This document shows, one piece after another, positions 30,706 to 38,311 of a stretch of 45,883 nt of DNA; position 1 is the stretch's first letter, and the number at the start of each line of letters is the position of its first letter. A program made the translations under genes and the position numbers. The DNA comes from Candidatus Zipacnadia bacterium. Its GTDB lineage: Bacteria > Armatimonadota > Zipacnadia > Zipacnadales > UBA5352. The notes beneath the pieces were generated by a model. It made no database searches and was not told the origin of the DNA. It was given only the letters and a program-made list of their open reading frames with translations. The stretch is taken from the NCBI GenBank assembly GCA_029820945.1, contig JALGUJ010000048.1, positions 1 through 45,883 of the forward strand. Reading direction: 5' to 3'.

Positions 30706-30735
30706 ACAATACCACAATCCTCCCGACATGGTCAA
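30706..30735 (-). promoter_or_regulatory. Sigma70-like promoter of rpsB operon
   Basis: On the minus strand TTGACC (30735-30730), an 18-base spacer and TATTGT (30711-30706). Transcription would start near 30699, leaving a leader of about 165 bases before the TTG start codon. Confidence 0.6.
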
Positions 30736-30759
30736 CAATGCCCCGCGCGTCGGTCGTTC

Positions 30760-31791
30760 CTACCTCTGCACCCTCCCCGTCCCAGGCCCGCCCGCCAGCT
30801 TCTCCACCTCGTCCACGCTCATCAGGTTGAAGTCCCCGTAGATGCTGTGCTTGAAGCAGCTCGCCGCCACCGCGAACTCCACCGCCTCCTGGTCCGACTT
30901 CCCCGACAGCAGCGCGTAGATCAGCCCGCCGCAGAAGCTGTCCCCGCCCCCCACCCGGTCCACCATGTGGCTCACATCGTACTCCTTCGCCTGGAAGAGC
31001 GTCTCGCCGTCGTAGAGCACGCCGCTCCACAGGTTGTGCGACGCCGAGATGCTCGTGCGCAGCGTGATCGCCACCTTCTGCAACTTGGGGAAGCGCGCCA
31101 TGAGCTGCTGGCAGACGCTCTCGTAAGCCGCCGCGTCCAGCTCTCCCGCCTCCACGTCCACACCCTCCGGCCGGATGCCGAACACCTTGTCGGCGTCCTC
31201 CTCGTTGCCGATGGCGTAGTCCGCGTGCTCCACCAGACCCTCCATCACCTCGCCGGGCTGCTTCCCCCACTTCCACAGCTTGCTGCGGTAGTTCAGGTCG
31301 CACGAGATCGTGATCCCCATCTCGGCGGCGATCTCCACCGCCTCCTGCAGCGTCTCCGCGGTCCCCGCGCTGATCGCCGGCGTGATCCCCGTCCAGTGGA
31401 ACCAGTCCGCGCCCGCGAACACGCTTCGCCAGTCGATGTCCCCCGGCTTGATCTCCGACAGCGCCGAGTAGGCCCGGTCGTAGATCACCTTCGAGCCCCG
31501 CTGCATCGCCCCCATCTCCAGGAAGTAGATGCCCAGGCGATCCCCCTGCCGCAGGATGTACGATGTGTCCACGCCGTACTGCCGCAGGTAGTTCTCACAC
31601 GCGTCGCCGATCTCGTGCGGTGGCAGCGCCGTCACGAAGCGCGCGTCGATGCCGTAGTTCGCCAGGCTTACCGCCACGTTCGCCTCGCCCCCGCCGTAAA
31701 CCACATCAAATGACCGCGCCTGCACGAAACGCTCGAAGCCCGGAGGCGTCAGCCTGAGCATGATCTCGCCGTATGTGACAACCGTCGCCAT
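30760..31791 (-). CDS. PfkB-family sugar kinase, 2-keto-3-deoxygluconate kinase type
   Basis: A 343-residue kinase; ATG 31789-31791 with AGGAG upstream. The N-terminus VVTYGEIMLRLTPPGFERFV and YGGGEANVAVSLANYGIDAR are the substrate-site region typical of KDG kinases, which phosphorylate 2-keto-3-deoxygluconate from uronic acid breakdown. RVGGGDSFCGGLIYAL contains catalytic D284 and the anion hole. The frame is open upstream into the flavin reductase remnant at 31911-32403, so automatic tools may predict a 548-residue fusion; the clear start signals at 31791 argue against it. Substrate choice is inferred from family similarity. Gene is monocistronic. Confidence 0.85.
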   Translation of the reverse strand: MATVVTYGEIMLRLTPPGFERFVQARSFDVVYGGGEANVAVSLANYGIDARFVTALPPHEIGDACENYLRQYGVDTSYILRQGDRLGIYFLEMGAMQRGSKVIYDRAYSALSEIKPGDIDWRSVFAGADWFHWTGITPAISAGTAETLQEAVEIAAEMGITISCDLNYRSKLWKWGKQPGEVMEGLVEHADYAIGNEEDADKVFGIRPEGVDVEAGELDAAAYESVCQQLMARFPKLQKVAITLRTSISASHNLWSGVLYDGETLFQAKEYDVSHMVDRVGGGDSFCGGLIYALLSGKSDQEAVEFAVAASCFKHSIYGDFNLMSVDEVEKLAGGPGTGRVQR

Positions 31792-31852
31792 GGTCTCCTG
31801 ACCTCCCTGATCTGCGCGCCAGTGCCTTTCCCTGCACGCCACACCTTCGCGC

Positions 31853-31884
31853 GACGCCGCCGGTAGTCCTTCTCCGGCGGCGTC
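31853..31884 (-). terminator. Hairpin after flavin reductase remnant
   Basis: An 11-bp perfect stem GACGCCGCCGG (31853-31863) with CCGGCGGCGTC (31874-31884) and a 10-base loop, 27 bases beyond the end of the remnant and 62 bases before the kinase start. No U tract on the coding strand. Confidence 0.4.
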
Positions 31885-31910
31885 CGCATGCCCCGCTCCG
31901 TGCCCTCGTC

Positions 31911-32403
31911 TCAAGCCTGTTTCAGCGCCTCCACGTCGGCGTAGCTGGCCACGATCTGGCCGAAGTACACGCGGTGGAAGTCCCCGCCCGCATAGAGCAT
32001 GTCGATTATCTCCGGCGCGAAGTGTTCGGGTACCACATCGGTCTTCTGCACCACCACGCACTCGTGCGTAATCCAGCACTCCTCGATCCCCGGCGATCTC
32101 ACCTTCCGCCCCGGTGTCGGGGTCAGGTCGCACTCCGCAAAGCACCTGCTCCGCCAGCTCCGGCGGCGGCACGTTCACCGTGAAGTCGCCTGTCGCCTCG
32201 ATGCACCCGTAGGTGTAGCGCGACGGGCGCACGAACACCGCACAGATCGGCCGCCGCCACACCACCCCCAGCAGCGCCCAGCCGATGGTCATCGCGTTCG
32301 GCCGCCCGTCGGCATCCACCGACGCCAGCAGCGAACCGCCGCTACCCAGCGTCTGGCAGTAGCGGTCGAAGTACGCGGTGTGCGGCACCTCGATCTTCGC
32401 CAT
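31911..32403 (-). pseudogene. Flavin reductase (FMN-binding split barrel), broken by a small deletion
   Basis: From ATG 32401-32403 the frame reads MAKIEVPHTAYFDRYCQTLG and continues with family text to VNVPPPELAEQVL near 32145. The family continuation is then in another frame, LTPTPGRKVRSPGIEECWIT and on to FHRVYFGQIVASYADVEALK, ending at 31911. The stretch expected between, the conserved SGRD-x-DK segment that helps bind flavin, is absent, so a deletion of roughly a dozen codons, not a multiple of three, is the simplest explanation. GCGGAG occurs on both sides of the junction and could have promoted it. After the break the original frame happens to stay open into the kinase gene. Confidence 0.75.
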
Positions 32404-32444
32404 CAATCCGCCTCCCTCTGCCCCGCATGGCGCCGGATGGCGCC

Positions 32445-32717
32445 TCAGGGGCAGTCCTTGACCTCGATCGTCCCGTCCGAGTATACCACCGCCACCCGGC
32501 GCACACGCACCGTGCTGCTGCGCAGGCGTTCGGGCTCGAACGGGTCAGGCTCGTACTCGGTCACCGATTCGGCGGGTACCGCCGCCACGATCTCCGCCTC
32601 TGACTCGCCGTTGCCGCCGCCGCTCAGGCTCTGCGCGAGCCCCAGCTTCAGCGCCACCAGCAGCGCCGCCACCACCAGGACCGCCACCACGATTGCTACC
32701 GACTTGCGCTCTGCCAC
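32445..32717 (-). CDS. Small single-pass membrane protein
   Basis: A 90-residue protein from GTG 32715-32717 behind GGGAGGTAA. The start (AERKSVAIVVAVLVVAALLV) is a membrane anchor, then a Gly/Ser/Glu-rich linker and a short tail with VRVRRVAVVYSDGTIEVKDC. No family recognised. It is 41 bases upstream of the flavin reductase remnant on the same strand and may be part of the same transcript. Confidence 0.55.
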   Translation of the reverse strand: MAERKSVAIVVAVLVVAALLVALKLGLAQSLSGGGNGESEAEIVAAVPAESVTEYEPDPFEPERLRSSTVRVRRVAVVYSDGTIEVKDCP

Positions 32718-32856
32718 CGGGTTACCTCCCCGTCCGCGGGCCGTCCGACCGCCCACTTCGGGCTCATGCGTGCACATTCGCGCGCTCCCCGCTGCGCGCC
32801 ACGCCCCCCACACCCCTAGAGACATTCCTCAGCCCGAGTTGTCGCGCCACGCTCCC

Positions 32857-32886
32857 TTGACAGCCCCGGCATCATGCCTCTATGAT
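32857..32886 (+). promoter_or_regulatory. Strong sigma70-like promoter of the radical SAM operon
   Basis: TTGACA at 32857-32862, an 18-base spacer and TATGAT at 32881-32886. Transcription would start near 32893, about 70 bases before the ATG at 32962. Confidence 0.75.
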
Positions 32887-32903
32887 TGATACAACACTTC
32901 AAA

Positions 32904-32957
32904 CCGATCACAGGATGAACCTGCGGCTCCAGCGATCGGCTGGGGCCATCTTTGTTT
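32904..32957 (+). promoter_or_regulatory. Leader hairpins with T-rich tail, possible attenuator
   Basis: GGCTCCAGC (32925-32933) pairs with GCTGGGGCC (32939-32947; one G-U pair) with loop GATCG, followed by ATCTTTGTTT (32948-32957), resembling an intrinsic terminator in front of the start codon. An alternative stem CCGATC (32904-32909) with GATCGG (32934-32939) would break this hairpin. No clear Shine-Dalgarno precedes ATG 32962, so the same structure might instead affect translation. Confidence 0.45.
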
Positions 32958-32961
32958 GCCC

Positions 32962-34842
32962 ATGCTGCCCGACCATCTGCTCCACCAGGTCCAGGCCCCC
33001 GCCCGCTACATCGGCGGCGAAGTCAACCAGGTGCTCAAGCCCGATGACGTCCCCTTCCGGGTCGCCCTCTGCTACCCTGACACCTATGAGGTCGGCATGT
33101 CCCACGCCGGCCTGCGTGTGCTGTACGAGGTCGTCAGCCGCCGCTCCGACGCCGCCTGTGAGCGCGTCTTTCTCCCCTGGACCGACGCCATCGCCCTCAT
33201 GCGCGCGCACGACCTGTCCCTCGCAGGCCTTGAGAGCGGCACGCCACTGGCCGAGTTCGACCTGGTCGGCATTACGCTTCAGCACGAGCTGACCTTCACC
33301 AACGTCCTCGAGGTCCTCGACCTTGGCGGCATACCCGTCCGCGCCGCCGACCGCCACGGGCCCCACCCGCTCGTCATCGGCGGCGGCCCGTGCGCCTTCA
33401 ACCCCGAGCCCCTCGCCCACTTCTTCGACTGCTTCGTCATCGGCGACGGCGAGGAGGCGCTCGACGAACTCCTCGATGCTCTCGCCGCCCTGCCCGAGTC
33501 CCTGCGCACCCGAACCGGCCGCACCGACGAGGCCCGGCGCGACGTCCTCGAGCGCCTCGCACAGCTCGACGGCGTCTATGTGCCCGCCGGCTACGACGCC
33601 TGCGAGTCCGCCGAGGGCCTGCTCATCCCCGAGCCGCGCGACGATCGCTTCCCGGCGCGCGTCACTCGCCGCGTCGTCCGCGACCTGAACGCCCAGCCCT
33701 GGCCCCTGGCGCCTGTCATCCCGCACACCGAGGCCGTCCACGACCGCGCCGAGATCGAGATCACCCGCGGCTGCACTCGCGGCTGTCGCTTCTGTCAGGC
33801 CGGCATGATCTACCGGCCGGCGCGCGAGCGCGACCTCGACCTGCTGGTCGAGCAGGCCGAGCGGATCATCGACCACACCGGCTACGATGAGCTGTCGCTG
33901 CTCTCGCTCAACTGCCCCGACTACACGCGCATCGGCGAGCTGATCGACGCCCTGCACCAGCGCCTCGCGCCCCGCCGCGTATCGGTGGGCATGCCTTCAG
34001 CGCGCGTGGACACCTTCAGCGTCGGCCTCGCCGAGCGCCTGCAGCGCGTGCGCAAGAGCGGCCTGACGCTCGCGCCCGAGGCCGGCTCGCAGCGCATGCG
34101 TGACATCATCAACAAGGACGTCACCGCCGAGGACCTGCTCGCCGCCGCCCGCGCCGCCTTCCGCAGCGGCTGGCAGCGCCTCAAGCTCTACTTCATGATC
34201 GGCCTGCCGCGCGAGACCGACGAGGACGTCCTCGCCATCGGCCATCTGATCGCCTCTGTCCTCTCCGCCGCCCGCGAAGAGCTGTCCAGGGCCGCCTGGG
34301 GCCGACTCAAGCTCAGCGTCAGCGTCAACACCTTCATCCCCAAGCCGCACACGCCCTTCCAGTGGCTCGGCTTAGCCGATCGGCAGACTCTCGAGCGCAG
34401 GTACGCCCTCCTGCGCGCCGCCATCACCGACCGCCGCGTCTCGCTCTCTCTCAGCGGCATCGACGCCGGCATCCTCGAGGCGGCGCTCGCCCGCGGCGAC
34501 CGCCGCCTGGGCGCGGTCATCGAATCGGCCTGGCGCGCCGGCGCCATCTTCGACGGCTGGCGCGAGTGCTTCGAGCCCGGCCGCTGGCACGCGGCCTTCG
34601 CCGAACACGGCCTCGAGCTGAACGCGTGCGCCTCCCGCTTGCTGCCGGTGGAGGCCCGGTTGCCCTGGGACATCATCCACGCCGGCATCGCGCGTGAGTT
34701 CCTTGCGGCCGAGCTGGACCGGGCGCGCCGTGGCGAGCCCACCCCCGACTGTCGTGCCGCGCGGTGCGCCGACTGCGGCATGCGCGCGCTGGTACCCGAC
34801 TGCCCGCCGATCACCTGGCCGCGCGCGGAGGCGGGCGCCTGA
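32962..34842 (+). CDS. Radical SAM protein of the TIGR03960 type
   Basis: A 626-residue protein, ATG 32962. The N-terminal part (PFRVALCYPDTYEVGMSHAG, IGGGPCAFNPEPLAHFFDCF) looks like a B12-binding-type Rossmann domain. The radical SAM domain has C271-x3-C275-x2-C278 in RGCTRGCRFCQAGM binding the [4Fe-4S] cluster that cleaves S-adenosylmethionine, then LSLLSLNCPDYTRIGELIDA and LTLAPEAGSQRMRDIINKD. The C-terminus ends with more Cys (DCRAARCADCGM). This family occurs with or fused to DUF2344 proteins next to RNase G in many bacteria; the reaction is not known. The stop overlaps the next gene start by one base (TGATG). Confidence 0.9.
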   Translation: MLPDHLLHQVQAPARYIGGEVNQVLKPDDVPFRVALCYPDTYEVGMSHAGLRVLYEVVSRRSDAACERVFLPWTDAIALMRAHDLSLAGLESGTPLAEFDLVGITLQHELTFTNVLEVLDLGGIPVRAADRHGPHPLVIGGGPCAFNPEPLAHFFDCFVIGDGEEALDELLDALAALPESLRTRTGRTDEARRDVLERLAQLDGVYVPAGYDACESAEGLLIPEPRDDRFPARVTRRVVRDLNAQPWPLAPVIPHTEAVHDRAEIEITRGCTRGCRFCQAGMIYRPARERDLDLLVEQAERIIDHTGYDELSLLSLNCPDYTRIGELIDALHQRLAPRRVSVGMPSARVDTFSVGLAERLQRVRKSGLTLAPEAGSQRMRDIINKDVTAEDLLAAARAAFRSGWQRLKLYFMIGLPRETDEDVLAIGHLIASVLSAAREELSRAAWGRLKLSVSVNTFIPKPHTPFQWLGLADRQTLERRYALLRAAITDRRVSLSLSGIDAGILEAALARGDRRLGAVIESAWRAGAIFDGWRECFEPGRWHAAFAEHGLELNACASRLLPVEARLPWDIIHAGIAREFLAAELDRARRGEPTPDCRAARCADCGMRALVPDCPPITWPRAEAGA

Positions 34843-35534
34843 TGCAGCCACCCGTCCGCCACTTCGCCATCGTCGCCCTGCGCAAGGCCGGCGCCCTGCG
34901 CTTCCTCTCGCATCTCGACTACGCCCGGGCGCTCGACCGCGCCATCCGCCGCGCCCGCCTGCCGGTGAAGTACTCCGAGGGCTTCAACCCGAGCGCGCAG
35001 ATCAGCTTCGCCAGCGCCCTCCCCGTGGGCGTCGGTGGTGAGCGCGAGCTGTGCCAGATCGAGCTGGAGCGCCCGCTCAACGCCGACGAGGTGCTGCGCG
35101 CACTGGCGCCCCAGCTCCCCGACGACCTCGCGGTCGTCGATGTCCGCGTGGTCTCCGGCCGGCAGCGCCGCCACCTGTCCGGCCTGGAGCGCGCCGACTA
35201 CGAGATCGAGCTATCGCCCGACCCCGATCTGGGTATGAATCTCCTGGAGGACGCGGTCGGCGCCTTCCTCGACGCAGGAACATGGCCGGTCCTCAGGGAA
35301 ACTCGTTCCGGGACCCGTGAGGTGGACATCCGCCCCGGCGTCCACGAGCTTCACGCCATTACGCCCGGCTCCGGCGGCGGCGGGCCGCGGCTTCAGATGT
35401 CACTTGCTCTGCAGCAGGACAGCCTCGTCAAGCCATCCGAGGTGGTCGAGGCCCTGCGTCGTCTGATCGCAGATCGCACCCAGGGGCGCGTCGGCGTCGA
35501 CGTAGCGCGCGTGACGCGCCTTGGCATGCACTGA
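34842..35534 (+). CDS. DUF2344 (TIGR03936) protein, partner of the radical SAM enzyme
   Basis: A 230-residue protein, ATG 34842 overlapping the upstream stop by one base, with GGAGG inside the preceding gene. The family signature is clear: RFLSHLDYARALDRAIRRAR, LPVKYSEGFNPSAQISFASA, LPVGVGGERELCQIELERPL. The C-terminal half includes the conserved LQMSLALQQDSLVKPSEVVE region. Some genomes fuse it to the radical SAM protein, so the two work together. Biochemical function is unknown; co-occurrence with RNase G suggests RNA or translation-related modification (inference). Confidence 0.93.
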   Translation: MQPPVRHFAIVALRKAGALRFLSHLDYARALDRAIRRARLPVKYSEGFNPSAQISFASALPVGVGGERELCQIELERPLNADEVLRALAPQLPDDLAVVDVRVVSGRQRRHLSGLERADYEIELSPDPDLGMNLLEDAVGAFLDAGTWPVLRETRSGTREVDIRPGVHELHAITPGSGGGGPRLQMSLALQQDSLVKPSEVVEALRRLIADRTQGRVGVDVARVTRLGMH

Positions 35535-35546
35535 CGCGTCGTCAGG

Positions 35547-35746
35547 CGCGCGCCTCCGGGCGCGCGACAGCTTTCCTGGCGCCGGCCGCTCACACCGGCC
35601 GCGCCGCAGTTGCTCCGTAGTGCACCGCAGCTTTCTGAACCGTCGGCGCCGCCGGTCGATCTCCGGCGGGGGGCCACGTCAGTGGCCGCGCCCCGCCGCC
35701 CGACCGGCGACGCACGCGCCGACCGTACAGAGAAGAGAGGAATCAG
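35547..35746 (+). promoter_or_regulatory. Hairpin-rich gap and leader before the RNase G gene
   Basis: CGCGCGCC (35547-35554) with GGCGCGCG (35559-35566), loop TCCG, lies 12 bases after the DUF2344 stop. Further hairpins follow: an arm pair CGGCCG around a short loop near 35590-35605, CCGCCGG with CCGGCGG near 35650-35670 and GGCCAC with GTGGCC near 35673-35690. GAGAGGA precedes ATG 35747. RNase E genes elsewhere have structured leaders that sense enzyme level; a similar role here is inference. Confidence 0.45.
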
Positions 35747-37432
35747 ATGTCCAACCGGATCATCGCCAACGTCACGAATCGTCAGACCCGCGTCGCGATC
35801 CTCGAAGACGGCCGCCTCACCGAACTCATGGTCGAGCGCGGCGAGAGGGTCGTCGGCAACATATACAAGTGCCGCGTCGAAAACGTCGTCCGCGGCCTCG
35901 ATGCCGCCTTCGTCGAGTGCGGACTCGACAAAAACGTCTTCCTCCACGTCTCCGACGCCGTCCCCGAGGAGCCGTCCCGCCGCGACATGCGCCGCAAGAT
36001 GAGCGCATTCCCGCCCATCGGCCAGGTCGTGCAGCAGGGCCAGGAGTTCCTCGTGCAGATCGTCAAGGGGCCCCTCGGCGACAAGGGCGCCCGCGGCACC
36101 CGCCGCATCTCCCTCCCCGGCCGCTACCTGGTGCTCATGACCGACACCAGCGAGAAGGTGGGCGTCTCCAAGAAGATCGAGGACGAGGAGGAACGCAAGC
36201 GCCTGCGCGCTCTCGGCCGGGAGATCTGCCCCGACGAGTTCGGCATTATCGTCCGCACCCGCGCTCAGGGCGCCACCCGCCAGGAGCTTGAGGACGATGT
36301 GCGCTTCCTCACGCGCCTGTGGCAGACCATCCAGGGCCGCACCCAGCAGGCCAAGGCCCCGGCCCTCATTCACGAAGACCTCAGTCTCGTGCTCGAGGTT
36401 CTCCGCGACGTCTTCTCCGCAGACGTGGACGAGTTCACCATCGATGACAAGGTCACCTATGACAAGGTCCTCAACCTGCTGCACAACATCGCGCCGCAGT
36501 TGCGCGACCGCGTCAAGCTCTACCGCCAGGACGAACCCATCTTCACCCACTACGACATCGAGTCCCAGATCGAGCGCGCGCTCCAGCCCAAGGTCTGGCT
36601 GCCCCACGGCGGCTGGCTCAACATCGAGCAGACCGAGGCCCTCACCACCATCGATGTCAACACCGGCAAATTCACCGGCCGCTCACTTGAGGAGACCGTC
36701 CTGCGCACTAATCTCGACGCCGCCGACGAGGTCGCCAACCAGCTCAAGCTGCGCGACATCGGCGGCATCATCGTCATCGACTTCATCGATATGGACAAGC
36801 CCGGCCACCGCAAGAAGGTCACCGCCGCCCTGCGCAAGGCCTTCGAGCACGACCGCATGAAGACGCGCATCATGCACATCACCCGCCTCGGCCTTGTCGA
36901 GATGACCCGCAAGCGCACCTCCGAGAGCCTGTCGCAGACCCTGCAGACCACCTGCCCGTGCTGCTCCGGGCACGGCCGCATCCTCTCCGCCGAGACCGTG
37001 GCCGCCACTATGGAACGCGAGATCCGCCGCCTCGCCCGCGCCGGCGATGAGCGCATCTTCCACGTCATGGCCGCCCCCGAGGTCGTCATCGAGTTCATCG
37101 GGCCCTTCGGCGAGTACGTGGACGACCTCGAGGAGGACCTCGACTGCGAGGTCTACGCGCGCGTGGAGAACAGAATGAGCCCCGAGCACTACGAGATCAT
37201 CCCGCTTGAGAACCGCCGCACGCTGCGCCGCATCCGCCGCCGCAGCACGGGCCATCAGATCGAGATCCGACCCGAGGACGTCGTGCGCGTGCCGGAGATG
37301 GGGCTTGTCGGATGCGTGGACGGTCTGGTAATCTACGTACCGGAGGTCTCGCCCGACACCGACAACCCGGTGCAGGTCCGGCTGACCAAGGTGATGAACT
37401 CGTACGCCCGAGCCACGCCCGTCAGCAAGTGA
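35747..37432 (+). CDS. rng: Ribonuclease G/E family endoribonuclease
   Basis: A 561-residue enzyme for rRNA maturation and mRNA decay. The S1 domain spans about 35-140 (GNIYKCRVENVVRGLDAAFV). Catalytic Mg-binding aspartates are D303 in TTIDVNTGKFTG and D345 in IIVIDFIDMD. The Zn-link is C403-x2-C406 in CPCCSGHG. The C-terminal small domain is complete, and the long RNase E scaffold tail is absent, so RNase G-like. It stands after radical SAM and DUF2344 genes as in many bacteria, but rplU and rpmA, which often follow, are missing here. ATG 35747 with GAGAGGA upstream. Confidence 0.95.
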   Translation: MSNRIIANVTNRQTRVAILEDGRLTELMVERGERVVGNIYKCRVENVVRGLDAAFVECGLDKNVFLHVSDAVPEEPSRRDMRRKMSAFPPIGQVVQQGQEFLVQIVKGPLGDKGARGTRRISLPGRYLVLMTDTSEKVGVSKKIEDEEERKRLRALGREICPDEFGIIVRTRAQGATRQELEDDVRFLTRLWQTIQGRTQQAKAPALIHEDLSLVLEVLRDVFSADVDEFTIDDKVTYDKVLNLLHNIAPQLRDRVKLYRQDEPIFTHYDIESQIERALQPKVWLPHGGWLNIEQTEALTTIDVNTGKFTGRSLEETVLRTNLDAADEVANQLKLRDIGGIIVIDFIDMDKPGHRKKVTAALRKAFEHDRMKTRIMHITRLGLVEMTRKRTSESLSQTLQTTCPCCSGHGRILSAETVAATMEREIRRLARAGDERIFHVMAAPEVVIEFIGPFGEYVDDLEEDLDCEVYARVENRMSPEHYEIIPLENRRTLRRIRRRSTGHQIEIRPEDVVRVPEMGLVGCVDGLVIYVPEVSPDTDNPVQVRLTKVMNSYARATPVSK

Positions 37433-37475
37433 CCGGCGCTCGACACTCAGCGATTGGACGCCAGGTGGTGCAGTG

Positions 37476-37832
37476 ATGTGCACGCGGCCGCCCGTGCCGC
37501 TCCAGCACTCGCGCCTGCTCGCCGGGGCGCGCCTGCGACGCTGGCTGGTCTACGCCCTCGCCGGGCTCCTGGTGGTGATCGCCGGCGCCATGGCGGTGAA
37601 CATGGCCCGGCCGCCCGACCCCAACCGCGGCCCGAGCGTCGTGACGCTCCCGGGCCTGGAGAGCCCCGAGGGCGCGCGCACCACCGGCTTCGGCGTCGAT
37701 CCGGCCACCGGGCGCACCACCATCGACGTGCGCGGCAGGGACGGGGTCACGCGCCGCTACTACGTGGAGCCCGACGCGGGCAGCGCGACCATCTGGGGCG
37801 GCGACGAGGTGGCGCCGGCACCGCCGCCCTGA
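37476..37832 (+). CDS. Small membrane-anchored protein
   Basis: A 118-residue protein; ATG 37476 with AGGTGG seven bases upstream. It has one membrane helix (WLVYALAGLLVVIAGAMAV) and an outside tail with GVDPATGRTTIDVRGRDGVT and RRYYVEPDAGSATIWGGDE. No family recognised. It follows rng by 43 bases on the same strand and may share its transcript. Confidence 0.5.
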   Translation: MCTRPPVPLQHSRLLAGARLRRWLVYALAGLLVVIAGAMAVNMARPPDPNRGPSVVTLPGLESPEGARTTGFGVDPATGRTTIDVRGRDGVTRRYYVEPDAGSATIWGGDEVAPAPPP

Positions 37833-37888
37833 ACGCACGGAGGCCGGCTGGCACCCACGACCGCGACGCCCGGCCGCAGGCGCGGAGG

Positions 37889-38149
37889 CTACTTCTTGCC
37901 GCGCCGCTTCTTCTCCTTGCGGCTGGCGCGCTTGCGGCTCCTCTCGATGCGCTCCACCAGCGCGAGGGCGCCGTAGCCCATCGCGGCCGCGCCGCCGCCG
38001 ACCAGCACCACCACCAACAGGCCCAGAGCCGGCGTCGCCACCAGCGAACCGCCCGTCCGCTGCATGATGAAGATGAAGATCCCGAGGCCTGCGGCCAGGC
38101 CCAGCACTACGCCCAGGAAACCGACTACCAGCTTGCCCGGCTCTCCCAT
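37889..38149 (-). CDS. Small protein with two membrane helices and a basic tail
   Basis: An 86-residue protein, ATG 38147-38149. Two hydrophobic helices (VVGFLGVVLGLAAGLGIFIF and ALGLLVVVLVGGGAAAMGYG) are followed by a Lys/Arg-rich cytoplasmic tail (RSRKRASRKEKKRRGKK). The upstream Shine-Dalgarno (GAGG) is somewhat distant. Function unknown. It is convergent with the preceding small membrane protein gene and divergent from the esterase gene. Confidence 0.55.
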   Translation of the reverse strand: MGEPGKLVVGFLGVVLGLAAGLGIFIFIMQRTGGSLVATPALGLLVVVLVGGGAAAMGYGALALVERIERSRKRASRKEKKRRGKK

Positions 38150-38311
38150 CGACGACGGGGCCTCCTGTGTCCGCGCGGGGGCGTGCGGCTCTCGTCACTC
38201 ACGGTCATTCCGCGCGCCGCCCCCGGCCACCTGCCCGCCCGTGGGAGGGAACGGGCCGGCCGGCGCGAATACAGCAGCCTCGCAGTCCATCTCCACCGCC
38301 GGGGGCCCGCC

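Noticed and set aside
30760..32406. A flavin reductase-kinase fusion protein of 548 residues
   Set aside because: The stretch between the two domains is out of the reductase frame and composition, while the kinase has its own ATG and AGGAG. Treated as a pseudogene plus a separate kinase.
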